DNA of 64,000 nucleotides, from positions 3,164,001 to 3,228,000 of the forward strand of contig CAIIXF020000009.1 of the NCBI GenBank assembly GCA_903813345.2, in the 5' to 3' direction. Below, one piece after another: positions 13,574-25,360 of this stretch. Source of the stretch: Owenia fusiformis. Lineage: Eukaryota > Annelida > Polychaeta > Sabellida > Oweniidae. Under the pieces are notes generated by a model. It was not told the origin of the DNA, did no database searches, and was given only the letters and a program-made list of their open reading frames with translations. The translations under genes were made by a program, and so were the position numbers. Numbering within the stretch: the first letter of the stretch is position 1; each line of letters begins with the position of its first letter.

Positions 13574-14185
13574 TGAGAACAATATGTCATTAAAAAATCT
13601 AGGACTCAAATAATAGATAAAATGGTCAAAAACTATCAACTGAGAACAATATGTCATTAAAAATCTAGGACTCAGATAATAGATAAAATGGTCAAAAACT
13701 ATCAACTGAGAACAATATGTCATTAAAAAATCTAGGACTCAGATAATAGATAAGATGGTCAAAAACTATCAACTGAGAACAATATGTCATTAAAAAATCT
13801 TGGACTCAGATAATAGATAAATGGTCAAAAAACTATCAACTGAGAACAATATGTCATTAAAAAATCTAGGACTCATATAATAGATAAAATGGTCAAAAAC
13901 TATCAACTGAGAACAATATGTCATTAAAAAATCTAGGACTCAGATAATAGATAAAATGGTCAAAAACTATCAACTGAGAACAATATGTCATTAAAAAATC
14001 TAGGACTCAGATAATAGATAAAATGGTCAAAAACTATCAACTGAGAACAATATGTCATTAAAAAATCAAAGACTCAGATAATAGATGAAATAGTCAAAAA
14101 CTATCAACTGAGAACAATATGTCATTAAAAAATCTAGGACCCAGATAATAGATAAAATGGTCAACTGAGAACAATATGTCATAAA
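13574..14185. repeat. 67-bp satellite array, about nine units
   Basis: Units begin with TGAGAACAATATGTCATTAA at 13,574, 13,641, 13,707, 13,774, 13,841, 13,908, 13,975, 14,042, 14,109 and 14,166. The spacing is 66-67 bp throughout. The next-to-last interval is short (57 bp) and the final unit is partial. Units differ at only a few positions, which indicates recent amplification or homogenisation. No coding frame runs through the array. Confidence 0.95.
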
Positions 14186-14728
14186 AACAGACATACTCCA
14201 GTTTACGTTTTTAGTTCATTCCGGCTTATTATTAAAAGCATATCTGAACCTTTTTGAGAAATGACCATTTTCTTTATGAAATAAAAAAAAAAACTTCGGT
14301 CCATTGTCATTATTTTTGTTGAACATAGTCAATTTACCTAAATTCTATTTCTATTCTTTATGCTGGCAATATTCTGAGATAGCTTGACGCCTGGATGTTT
14401 TGTTTTCATATTTATCGACAAAATGTGCCAATATCAATATATTTTATCTCAACAACTATCTCTTGTGACTATGATGCCTGAGTTATACGTACAGTAGAAC
14501 TGCTATCTGACTTCGGTATTTCGTCGGTAAGTCTTGAAAGGGAATGGTATTATTTGCAAATGGTATCATAATTCAATCTTTGTATTCGTAGTAATTTATT
14601 GTTTATCTACACGAGCACATATTGAGCGCCTTGAGTATATCAGATATTAAACACGCAATTGCAAATACAATGAACGATATACTGTAGTCAAAATGGAATT
14701 CTGTGATACTACACTAGGAGGTATGATA

Positions 14729-15272
14729 CACTCCCCTCCATAAGTTTGGCAACCTTAACTCCCCCATTGAACTATGTGTTAAAGCCTCTATACGTTTGAA
14801 TTTTTATTTACTTAACCTGCGATAAGATTGCTTATACTATTGATGGAAACGTAACTTGACTTTATTTCCAATAACTCAACATTTTCCCATTTTTTTCCTC
14901 AATTACAATAAGTCGGAAAATTGATGATAAATTTGATGAATTTTTGAAAATCGTCATTCCCATGTTAACCAATGGGAAATGGTAGGTTTGCAGCAAGTCA
15001 TATGACAGAATATCCATCCATTCGAGTCCTTGCAAAAAATACAAGAACTAAATAAGTCAAGTTACGTTTCTATCAATAGTATAAGTAATCTTATCGCAGG
15101 TTAAGTAAATAAAAACAAATTTGGAGGTATTGGAATTAAAGTCAAATTACCTTTCCATCAATATTATAAGTATTTTCATCGCAGGTTAAGTAAATAAAAA
15201 TTCAAAGGTAAAGAGGCTTTAACACGTACTTCAATGGGAGAGCTAAGGTTGCCAAACTTATAGAGGGGAGTG
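14729..15272. mobile_element. Tc1/mariner-type MITE, family 1, copy 1
   Basis: Long terminal inverted repeats begin CACTCCCCTCCATAAGTTTG on the left and are mirrored on the right. A TA dinucleotide lies just outside each end (14,727-14,728 and 15,273-15,274), as expected for Tc1/mariner insertion. The arms extend well over 150 bp and include TTAACCTGCGAT and its complement. There is no transposase frame, so it is non-autonomous. A longer family member lies at 27,599-28,473. Confidence 0.88.
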
Positions 15273-15274
15273 TA

Positions 15275-16872
15275 GATTCGTTGGATATGAGATGGGTTGA
15301 AGAAGAGATAGGAAGAAAATGAAATGTGTATGCAATCGTAATATCGATATGATAAACATTTTAGAAATGTAAAATAAATCTTAGATTCATGCAACGACCA
15401 TTCGAAATGTATTCAAAGCCACTATTTTAAAAATTGAAAACTCGACTTTTCACCATGTACTGATATTTCCTTATATTTCGATTAATGTTGTTTCAATCAG
15501 AATTGTCTGAATACAATTACCCTACTGATAGTATCAAAACAATATTAAGTGAGTCTCGAGTGATAAGGACATTTTACATTAAATGTACATAATTCAGAGG
15601 ATCAGCATCACTGACTTTGTTCCATGAAACCCCGACCAGTTTGAAAGTACGCTGTCGATATATAATTTCGAAAGATGGGTGTTCTCTTTTCTTTTTTTTA
15701 AATAACGTAACATCTTCAGTCTTAGATAGCTTATAAACCATACACGCCGTTCCATGTTCCAAATAATGAAATTATGATTGCAAGTAAAGAACGATTTGCT
15801 TTTATAAAATAGTGCTTCTAGCAGATTACACACTCTAATCTAAATTATCATCAACACCTTAAGATATTAACACTCGCGTACAAACACTTAGTGAATTTAA
15901 AATCCGAGACTTGTATTATATAGCTTGAAACGCTTTCAAATATATAAGCCTGATTAGTATCGACCTGTTGTTCTTTAATTTTCTTCAACCTATACAGGCG
16001 ACCTAAAGACGATATAAATGATCGTGTTGATACAACTGCACCGTTGTACTAATAAGAAACAATTTATAAGGCAATTTTCTGAGCTTTGGAAACGTCTACC
16101 TTGTATGTAAAGTCTAAGTGCATTTATTCTTACAAGACCCCTTACTCGCATTAAGGCCTAACGATATCTAGTGTGAAAGAAATTACGGTGCTTGATGATC
16201 GGTGTCCGCCTTCTTATATAAGCAGTGTGGCCCGACAGACTCTGTCTGATTCCATATTGATGTTTTTGGGAGAATATAAAAACATTTATTGGGAGATAAA
16301 AATGCACGTTTTATTACATCAGTTGAAAAAAACACAACCTGTTGCAAAATGTGGATCCGATTTAAGAATTCAAGGGTGTATAGAAAGAAATAATACTTTG
16401 TTTTTATCTATACCTCAACTATATAATCTACATGTATGCTTAACATAACAACTTCATAAAAATAACAAAAATGCAACGTCGTGAATTTCGTTGTGACAAT
16501 TACGCTGTTATTCGACCATATTGAATGACAATATTTTAACTTAGTACACGTTTCGCTGTCGGGGTTGTAACATGTTCTATTATATAAAAACTATGTTTAC
16601 GTAAACGCTGTTTTACCGTTGTTTATTAAGATTCTAACAGGAACATAGGTTAAATTGAGCTAATCGTCCATCGATTCAACGAACGTGTATGATAAACGAG
16701 GTCCGTGGTGGATAGATCTTCTCACTTTCATTTTTACAGATATATAAAGGATTGGTATCGATATGGAGAACTGAATTCAACAATGTTTTTCTATAAAACC
16801 AATCATTGAAAACATTCTGTAAAAACACGGTATTTTATGTAATGTTGACTGATTGACAATACTTTAATGCGC
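15275..16872. other. Intergenic DNA, no gene recognised
   Basis: AT-rich sequence with short frames only, the longest 91 codons at 16,173-16,448. None has recognisable motifs, splice context or family resemblance. Confidence 0.4.
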
Positions 16873-16972
16873 CAATATAATATATTTTCCCTCGAGACCT
16901 GCGGCCCTCGTGCAAATATATTATATTTGCCTCAGGAAAATCCCAATATCCTGAACCTCATATAGGATAATC
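16873..16972. repeat. Hairpin palindrome P2 (partial relative of P1)
   Basis: Relative to the repeat at 7,981-8,122, this copy keeps the inner stem (AATATAATATAT and its complement), the conserved GC-rich loop and the outer right arm. The outer right arm shares TCCCAATATCCTGAAC and TATAGGATAAT with P1. The matching outer left arm is missing. The loop in P1 orientation reads GCACGAGGGCCGCAG then CGAGGGAAAA. This shows a dispersed family with a conserved loop, not a chance palindrome. Confidence 0.75.
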
Positions 16973-17538
16973 TCTATATATTTCAAATTATATTGTTACC
17001 ATTCAAAAGATGACCATTAATTTGACGATGTTAAATTTTTAGATTTTTTATGACTGGTTTAAGAGAAACGTGTGTTAAAGAAATTCTCCATATCGATACC
17101 ACTCCTTTCTTCCGATATTTGCAACATTTTTTCTAGCGATTCGTATTTTACAATGTGAATGTCACGAAGGTATTGTATACGTAGATTTATCCCTGTGATT
17201 TTATATTTTCAGTTACACCGTGAACTCGATGGAAATTGAAATGTGACAGAACCCGATATACGAGCTACTTACTTCGTACTGACGGGGAACAAATCCCATA
17301 ACTAATTGGAACTAGAATTGGACAAGTCGAAGGTGTAAACCCGACAATAAAACAAACACAGTCGACGATGAAATAAAATAGCTAGAATTGTGGAAAGTCG
17401 CGTTGTCCTCATGGATTAACGACAGAAGGGATGGACGATAAAAAACACAATTGAGATATATCTTTCTGCGATTAGGTAAATGACTCAATCAGTCGCGGAC
17501 ATCAAAAAGCAATTGTAAGCCATCACTTATAAATAAAA

Positions 17539-18582
17539 ATGGCCAGCAACTACAGTTGGAATTACAGCTTGGACTACGGTCTATCTAATATTACATACAA
17601 TGGATCACTTGGATTTTCAATTGAGGATTCTTTCTCCGTTTATCGTTTCGTGGCTATCTCGACGGTTTTACTTCTACTGGCGTTTATCACAAACTCATTT
17701 TCGATTGCCGCAATACACAATATCCCAGGTGCTAACTCGTGCAGCCACAAGCTTTTCTTGAACCTCGCGGTGGCAGAGACTCTGAACGCTTTGGTAACAT
17801 ACCTCGAAGTTGCGCCTCGTGTTATGTGGTTGAAACTTGCGCAAGGTCAAATATCTCCATATACGTTCGTGATGTTGAAGAACCTCCAGACAGTCCAGTT
17901 CATTCTGTTCGCTTTTTTCTACTGCGCATCTGGGATCACCCTCCTTGAGTTGGCGATTCTCCGATTTGTAGCTATTCGCTACCCGATGTCATACAGCCGG
18001 CTGTTTTCCATCGAACGTTGGCCTATTATAATTTCCTCTATCTGGATTGGCGCAATAATACTCGCTCTTCCTGGCCTTTGCGTGTTTGGCAATTTTGGCA
18101 ACAAATGTGCATTCTGGAATTACATCTGGCCGTGTGGTCTCATCGCCATCTTCATTACAATATTCGTTCTCTATGGAATCGTCTCAGTACTTTTGGTTGC
18201 TATGAGCAAATCCCGTACATGTCGTCATCAAGAGGAAAATAGAAAGGCCATTGTTACGACCGTTATTCTTATCTGCTCACTGATGGTCGTCGCTGTGCCG
18301 TATATCACCGTCAAGCTATTGAGGTACCATTATCATAGTCCGCTCATCCAGACGATCCAGGACAACTTCATATGTATTCTACCCTACTTTAACTTCATTT
18401 TCGATCCCTTTGTCTACGGCATACGCACGAAGGATATTCGTGACGGATACGCTCATCTCAACACAATATGCGGCTTGAAAAGCCGTACGCAGAGGTTTGC
18501 GATGGTGAACAATACTGTGAATGGGACGAGTCAGACGAACTGTGAAAAGGCCACAGAAATGGTAGATATGGTGGCTTTATAA
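17539..18582 (+). CDS. Class A (rhodopsin-like) G protein-coupled receptor
   Basis: A single 347-codon exon starts at an ATG in the context AAAATGG. The product should be a plasma-membrane receptor coupling an extracellular ligand to G proteins. The N-terminus has four N-glycosylation sequons (Asn4, 8, 17, 21). Seven hydrophobic segments lie near residues 36-60, 71-95, 113-141, 161-182, 195-222, 236-261 and 273-295. TM2 has NLAVAETLNAL, with Glu80 in place of the usual Asp. The end of TM3 reads LRFVAIRYP, so the DRY motif is LRF but keeps its Arg. TM4 has its Trp. TM7 ends DPFVYG, a DPxxY variant. The usual cysteine at the top of TM3 is absent. DPxxY plus the missing TM3 cysteine recalls the melanocortin/EDG/cannabinoid side of class A, but the ligand is unknown. 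The C-terminus VAL could bind a class II PDZ domain. A polyadenylation signal AATAAA lies at 18,864-18,869. Confidence 0.93.
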   Translation: MASNYSWNYSLDYGLSNITYNGSLGFSIEDSFSVYRFVAISTVLLLLAFITNSFSIAAIHNIPGANSCSHKLFLNLAVAETLNALVTYLEVAPRVMWLKLAQGQISPYTFVMLKNLQTVQFILFAFFYCASGITLLELAILRFVAIRYPMSYSRLFSIERWPIIISSIWIGAIILALPGLCVFGNFGNKCAFWNYIWPCGLIAIFITIFVLYGIVSVLLVAMSKSRTCRHQEENRKAIVTTVILICSLMVVAVPYITVKLLRYHYHSPLIQTIQDNFICILPYFNFIFDPFVYGIRTKDIRDGYAHLNTICGLKSRTQRFAMVNNTVNGTSQTNCEKATEMVDMVAL

Positions 18583-18654
18583 GTTGAGTCGTTTTGAAAA
18601 AAACGATACCCAGGGATGTTTTCCAGTGACATGTTTTTCTTTGGACGCCTCTAT

Positions 18655-18700
18655 ATACGTCATCCGTACTGGATGTATACGTCGTCCGTACTGGATATCC
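18655..18700 (+). repeat. 21-bp direct repeat in the receptor 3' flank
   Basis: TACGTCATCCGTACTGGATG is followed 21 bp later by TACGTCGTCCGTACTGGATA, probably within the 3' untranslated region of the receptor gene. Confidence 0.6.
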
Positions 18701-18869
18701 GGAAGGAGCAGGCTCAGCCCAGTCTTATCTGATATGACAAATGAAAATGGCAAACCTCACGTGGATTGTATCTAGTGGTCAATAGCACTATAGAACTAAT
18801 GACTTATTCTAGATGGAGCCATTTTGAAAAAAAGTAATGCCAGTTGATGTTAAAAAGTATATAAATAAA

Positions 18870-19728
18870 CTGACTTAAAGTGTTAGGACACTCAAATTTC
18901 GTAGACCACAAAGCTTACCTAATTGTAGTGAGCTAGGTAACAAAACATCCCTCACTACAGACTTTATCATTTTAAGCTGAAGATTATTGACGTATATATC
19001 CATCGGTGCTCTAAATAAATTTGATGGATTGATAGATCCTTAAACATGTCGATGATATAGAAACACATACGACATTGTGACGAGGCTCTGAGGTAGACCG
19101 AGGTGGACGCAGGGACTGTCATGTCCCAGCATATATAAAGGATGAATGCTGCTTTGATCCGACGTAAAAATGTGTGTACATAGTATAAACAAGACATATT
19201 ACGTATTCGTGGATGCATGACCACTTAATGGAATACGTATAATAGCACATGGCAATATAGTATTAAATGTAAGTCAAAATGTCCATGTTTGGTACTACAG
19301 TCTGTAATTAAATTGATCATGGCGAATAAGCCATGTATTGTGATTAATCTGCAATCAAATGAAATGGGAGTGTGGTAAATAGTCAGTTGATATATACCGT
19401 ATATATATTCACGTTAAAAATGGCTACGATGCTTATAGCATATCGTATATATCACATTCAGAAAATGAATATGATGCTTATAGCATACTGCAGCTATACA
19501 CTCGAAACATTAGAGAGGTTTCGCACAACTTCGCATGAGGGCGAAACTTCCCTTTTGACTCTGAGGATGTACGAAAGTACACCATTATAAAGTACTAATA
19601 GAGAGGTTAAAATACGCTTATTTTGGAGAATTTGAACTGGGACGTGTCAGTTATTGTTATTACCCTCCTCTAAATTAGTTAAATATTTAGTAATCTGCTG
19701 TATAAATGGATAAAATGTTCGAATTAGT
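18870..19728. other. Intergenic DNA, no gene recognised
   Basis: The likely 3' end of the receptor transcript is followed by AT-rich DNA. Around 19,380-19,500 a short duplication contains ATGCTTATAGCATA twice. No exon or RNA gene is supported. Confidence 0.4.
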
Positions 19729-20025
19729 CTAATGCCTTGGTCACGTTTACTTCGATTTTCACTACGGCTTCCGGCCGATGCGTATTTTGTTCAAAATCGG
19801 CCGGCGAGTCCGGCCATCGTACGGGCGCCGGGCAATGATCAAGCACCATCGGCCGTTTTTTTAGACGTCGGCCAGGCGCCGACAGAGTTTTATCGCGGAG
19901 ATATTTGCCGATGTGTTGTTTTCTCACCCAAACTCATCGGTATCTACCCGACCGTGTCCCGTACGGTTATCGTACGATTACCTTACGACTCCCGGCGTCC
20001 GGCGCAAATGTGAACTAGGCATTAG
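19729..20025. mobile_element. GC-rich TIR element (MITE-like island)
   Basis: This ~295-bp block is rich in G+C and CpG, with repeated CGGCC and GGCGCCG words, inside strongly AT-rich DNA. It is bounded by inverted ends: CTAATGCCTTGGTCAC on the left and GTGAACTAGGCATTAG on the right. Both strands carry open frames (93 codons forward), but these are repetitive Pro/Arg/Ala-rich translations and are not convincing proteins. The target duplication could not be fixed. It is most likely a non-autonomous DNA transposon. A CpG-rich regulatory island is the alternative. Confidence 0.65.
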
Positions 20026-20029
20026 TAGG

Positions 20030-20877
20030 TCTAACATTTCCTTACTTTATTGGCAAACTGAAAAAAATTCAAAGTATTCTAATTGGATTATTGTATAGTG
20101 TCTTGTATAGCTGCATTAGAATGCAACTAAATTTTGGCATGCTTAGTAAACCTTACAAAGTGATCAAAGAGTAATCATCTTTGAAAGAGTATTCGACATT
20201 TAGCCGTCAGTTTTCAGAAAATTATAAAATCATTTGAAATTGAATACTATGAAAGTCGAGTTCTTCTGTTAAATCATTTTTCAAAGAATTCAATTATGTC
20301 AATGCATGAACAAATAGAGGTCCTCAATGGTTAAATACGCAAATCACATTAAATTAAGATGCAAATGAGATTTCAAAGCAATATAGCAAAGCCAACTATG
20401 TTCATTATACCTTATATCCAATCAGACAAATAAAGATCACAAGGGCATGAAATAATCCCACGGGGAGCATAATCTTACACAATTCACGTTCAAATGCTTC
20501 GAAATAGTGCTAATTTAACCTCCCTATTGACCTTTAAACTAGACGGGTTTTGTTGAGAACGTGATTTTATATAAATTTTCTCATTACAGGAAACCCTTGG
20601 AGTCCTAATGAGGGGATATTTGTACAGTATTCGATTTAGGTAAAGGTCAATACCGAAATATCACGAATCTGCTTTAATGGCATATTGTTATTAGCAGCAT
20701 CTGATCTTGTAACGTGATAGTGGACAATGGAGGGGTAATTCTTACTTTTGCAATCTTCATGGTCATAAACTGCTATTGATCGAGATTGTTAGTTATATGG
20801 TTTACGGGTATTTTATGTAATTGTTTCTCTCGTCCCTTTCCTGTTCTTTGAGGTTTTCTGATCATAAAAGTAAAGTA
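20030..20877. other. Intergenic DNA, no gene recognised
   Basis: AT-rich sequence with no supportable gene, RNA or repeat boundary. Confidence 0.4.
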
Positions 20878-21200
20878 AAGGAGCAGGGAAAGTATTGCAA
20901 CAGACTTTTGATAATTTTGACAGTTGATAATTTTTTTGTGAGTAGTTTCTGGCTGTAAAAAGTAAATGCTTGGGAAAGGCGAATCTATAATCTTCAAGAA
21001 AAGTTCAAAGAATAGTTTCCATATCAATTGGATTATCTTATAATCCATGTTTAATCCACCCATCAACAAGCTTTTTCAAAATACATTCGTCATTTTCACT
21101 ATCGTCCCTCATTTTTTTTACAATTTTTCATGCAAAGTTACATTGTACTTGAACACATGTTTCATCAAGTAAAATATGTAAGGAACTCCATGAAGTTTGT
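20878..21200. repeat. Left arm of a 3.3-kb inverted-repeat pair
   Basis: This ~320-bp arm is the diverged reverse complement of 23,907-24,215. Matching words include GGGAAAGTATTGCAACAG, CAATTGGATTATCTTATAA, CACCCATCAACAAGCTTTTT and CATGCAAAGTTACATTGTAC. The two arms may be the termini of one foldback DNA element, or two insertions of the same repeat in opposite orientation. Confidence 0.78.
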
Positions 21201-23906
21201 TTTTGTGTTTTTTTTGAAAAAATGAACCTCTTAAAATGCATGTTTACAAAAATAATTTAGGAGTGATGTAAAAGATGGCAATGTTTTTCAATAATAACAT
21301 GCATAGGTGGGTGAATTACTCATGTGTGTTGTGTTTTAATCCTGCATTCACTGACTGAGTTAGCCTATTGAAAAATCGTAGAGATTAATAATACAAACAG
21401 TAATACTATGAATACTTCTACTTCAAGCTCAAATAGCGCTTTCAGGGTCCTGTGTTGAAATACTAGATCACCTTATGTGCATGAATTTTCAAGAGAAACC
21501 ATCAGTGCAAGCAATTAAATGAAAGCATCATCCGAACATCACTTGAAAAGTACTTAAGTGGTGAAAAATTGCAGGATGTTGACAGAAAATGTGCCTAGGG
21601 GAGAGGGTCGTCTCTCAACCCCCCTCCACCCCCTCCCTGATCACGGGACTAATACATGTGATATGGCAAAGTCCAATTCATAGATTAAGTTTCCCTTGCA
21701 GTCTTGTTGGCATTTTTATTAGAGTTCATGTTTTGTTTATGTTAATGGGTGAGTGGAAGACCCTTGGGTGGGAATCAAATATAAAATGTTTTCTAAAATA
21801 TATATTTGAAATACTTTGTGTATGTACAGTCACAAACTCTAGGCAACATTAACTAGTAATGGGGCAACACCTCAACTCAATTGAGTGAATGTGTAAACCA
21901 TTTAAGGAACAAAAAACATTACATAAAACAAACTCAGCATGCAAACATGTAAAACTGGCATGGCAAAACAATAGATAGTGAAACTGAATAATAAAAGCAC
22001 ATACGACTAGAAAACAAGGGATTAATGAACACAAGTGTAAAGTAATGAAGGGACCTGTTAAAATGACATGAATGGGGATTGGTCAATTTGAATAGTAGAA
22101 ATATAAAAAATGTGAAAATTAGCCAGGTAGAGGGGGAGAGATAAAGGGAGCTGCTGCTCCCCCAAGAGATTCTTTCAAAATGATGCAGTTTCTCACCAAT
22201 CTGAGCACTTCGCATGATTTTTTAGCCAAAACTGTCAAAAGTTCATCCCTAGGCAAAAGCTTTGCCCTTGGTAAAACTGCTCCTACCCCTTGGTAAAAGC
22301 TGGCTACAGACTGTGTAAAACACTTGTGTGAGAACTTGAACATGAACGAGTACTGTTATGACCCCCAGTAATGTTGTCCATCTCTCAACTGGTTTAACTG
22401 GGGACCATTACATCAATTGGCATTATATCAATCAGGAAACAAAAAGAGGCCAGTGATGTGAAAATAGTCAATAGCACGGTGTTATAGCATGACGGTTACG
22501 CCACCTCTGAAAACGAGGTTGGACAGCTACGTTCACTAATTTATCCAATAAAATGGCCGCGATGGAAGAGAAAACTAAGGTTGGCGCATTATTTTCTATT
22601 TCTGTGTATCAATGAAAGGATGAACGATTTATGTAAAAATCCCATTCGGTGATACTTTCAGTAATGTATATTTTGAACGTAGCCTTTGCAAATTGATGCC
22701 CGGGGATAACATGAAATAAGAGAAAAACTGTCGAGTTTGAAATTCAAAACTACACAAAAATTTAGTAATTTGTTTATTTTTGTTTTTGTTGTTAGGGCAT
22801 GGTCTACATTGCCTAAAAACCTTGTGGTATATAGATGTAACCTACATACGATCATACAAAGCCAATTGAGCATTGGAAACCACCTATGTTTTACTCAAGC
22901 CATAATAATGTATTTGAATTTGCAGTAGTTATACACAGTTTACTTATACTTACAGTTAATATTTTGAGTGGCTCATGTACTGAGACAACACGAGAATGGA
23001 CCAAATATTATAAACTTTGATATCTCAGTCGGTAGGTTTACAGATTATATTCTGTTTCTTGTAGACCACCTGGCAGATTTGACCCAGTCTTTATAACCAA
23101 CCATATATACGTCACCGAATGGAACTAGTTTAAAAGGAAATCTTATCTGTGAATATTTCCTACAGGCGAGAAAGAGGACATGCTGCCTTTCCCATCCGCC
23201 ATTTTTTGTTATCGTTACCGCAAAAATGTGAAGTGTGTTATAAAACATCATCATATATGTTCAATGTTTTTTCAGAAGCTGGATCAAAATATTTGTCTTA
23301 CTAAAATTATTGGCAAAGGTATGATGTACTAAATTGTACTGTATTTATGATTTTAATAGCACTGTACCTCGTGAATCATTACTGATAAACAAGATACAGA
23401 AAACCTGTTCAAAGTAAATGCTATAATTAGGCATCATAGAAATTATCATAAAGAGAGGTATTTAGAATTTTTTAGCAACTTATAAATAATAAAAAAAGAG
23501 ACTTCTACAAACCATCAGTGTAAAACTTACAAGTGATAGCACAGTGTGAAAAACAAGCACCAGAGAATAAACAAAGGTGGCATCAAAGCACCTAGTACAG
23601 ATGGATATAAACAAACAAACAAAGCAACTTACACACACACACAGAGGTTTAACTGCACTCAAACATTAAACAGTCAACTTGACAGGTATTCAGAATTTTT
23701 GGGGAAATGCTGCGGTTATGCTCCATTGATTAAACAGGGGATCAAACAGCAGGGGATCAAACAAGTCCAACCATTCATTTATGAAAACATTTTGAACTAA
23801 CTTTATGGCACACTAATGACATCTTATATGAGTGTGCTGTACTAAAAGCATAGCTTTTAGATCCCCATTGGATCCCCTTATATTGGATTATCATAATCCT
23901 AATCCA
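21201..23906. other. Interior between the inverted arms, no gene recognised
   Basis: No transposase-like or other recognisable reading frame lies between the arms, only scattered frames under 95 codons. A dispersed repeat shared with 45.0 kb is present at 22,150-22,310. A short CA run is near 23,630. Confidence 0.45.
22150..22310 (+). repeat. Dispersed repeat R3, copy 1
   Basis: This aligns with 45,005-45,172 in the same orientation. Shared blocks include ATGCAGTTT, AGCACTT, CGCATGATTTTTT, GCCAAAAC with GTCAA, and GTAAAAC with GCTCC. Both copies mix C-rich and A-rich runs. No coding capacity or terminal structure was found. Confidence 0.65.
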
Positions 23907-24215
23907 CGAGGAGTTCCTTATATATTTTAAGTGATGAAACATGTGTTCAAGTACAATGTAACTTTGCATGAAAATTGTAAAAAAAAATGAGGGACGATGG
24001 TGAAAATGACGATTGTATTTTGAAAAAAGCTTGTTGATGGGTGGATTAAACATGGCTTATGAGATAATCCAATTGATCTTGAAACCATTCTCTGAATTTT
24101 TCTTAAAGATTATACATTGGCCTTTCATATGCATTCATTTTTGTACAGCCAGAAACTACTAGAAAAAAATTATTTACTGTCAAAAATCTGTTGCGATACT
24201 TTCCCTCGCTCTTTG
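23907..24215. repeat. Right arm of the 3.3-kb inverted-repeat pair
   Basis: Reverse complement of 20,878-21,200 with substitutions and small gaps. A MITE at 24,324-24,896 sits just outside it. Confidence 0.78.
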
Positions 24216-24323
24216 GAAAACTACATTATAAATATCAGTTAACAGAGGATGGCGCTCAAAATTGTTATAATGCGATAGTTAAACGCATGACCAAGACTAA
24301 TTCTTTCGAGTTTATTGTTTCTA

Positions 24324-24896
24324 CAGGGTGGGCCAAACAACAATACCCAAATGTAAAGATGAAAGATTCATATAAGATATTTAAAACCTTGCCATGTATT
24401 ATATATCATTTTAAAGATTAATCGTTTCCTAACAATGTGACACCACATATTTGAAAAACCTTTGTTTCCTTGTTAAGATAGAGGCTATAATTGACACTAG
24501 GGGTGTCATGAGTGACCAACATCAGAAAATGAAATTAAAAAATGTACACCCGTATTGCAGTTAGTAATACGCAATCAATATTTATTTAAAATATATACGT
24601 TTTATTGGTGAATTTTTGATGAATTTTGAGAATGTACATTTTTGAAGGTGCCAAAGTTCAAATTTCCCTCCATTTCCATAATTTGAAACTCAGCATGACT
24701 ATATTTTGATCGCTCAAGATCGACACCCCTTGTATCATTCCTAGCCTCTAGCTCTTCAATAAAGCAACAGTTTTTCAATCAGATGGTCTCAAATTGTTAG
24801 GAAATGCTTTATCTTTAAAATGATAATAATACATGGCATGAGTTAACATATGGCAATGATGATATTTACTTGGGTATTGTTTTTTGGCCCACCCTG
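24324..24896. mobile_element. TA-flanked long-TIR MITE
   Basis: The left end reads CAGGGTGGGCCAAACAACAA and the right end is its near complement (TTTTTTGGCCCACCCTG). TA lies just outside both ends (24,322-24,323 and 24,897-24,898). The arms stay similar for roughly 100 bp, for example CCATGTATTAT with ATCATTTTAAAGAT, and TTTCCTAACAAT. This is Tc1/mariner-like in ends and target. No transposase frame is present. Confidence 0.85.
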
Positions 24897-25360
24897 TATA
24901 TCTAAATCTGAGAGCCAATTAAAGCACGCCAGCCATAATTGATTAATTTTATTTGATTGCCTTCACTTGAGATATCGTTTCCCAAATACGTATTAGGGGA
25001 ACTTCATTCGATTGATTTGTAAATCTCACGTTTAGCAAAATGTCTCCAACAGTTTCTGCTATATTTTCAATTGCCTTTCAGTGATGTTTTAAGAATAAAA
25101 CAACGTGGAGACTTATCAATTTAATGGCATTAGTATTCTTCCGAAACGACCTTAGAAAGGCAAGATGTAAAAACGATTTGTCAACGTGACCCGTGTAATA
25201 GTGACACGCATTTAAATTTTTGTTTATAAATCAGAATTAATCATTGTCGACGTGATTTGTAAACTTCGTGAAAGAAACTCATGCATTGCTCGAAGCACAA
25301 TTGATTGAATTTTTAGTCCTAAGTAGCATATAAAGATGGCGTAATAAATGGCGCTCATTA

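Noticed and set aside
19732-20013. 93-codon frame in the GC-rich island as a gene
   Set aside because: Both strands are open because of base composition. The translation is low in information and the block has inverted ends typical of a mobile element.
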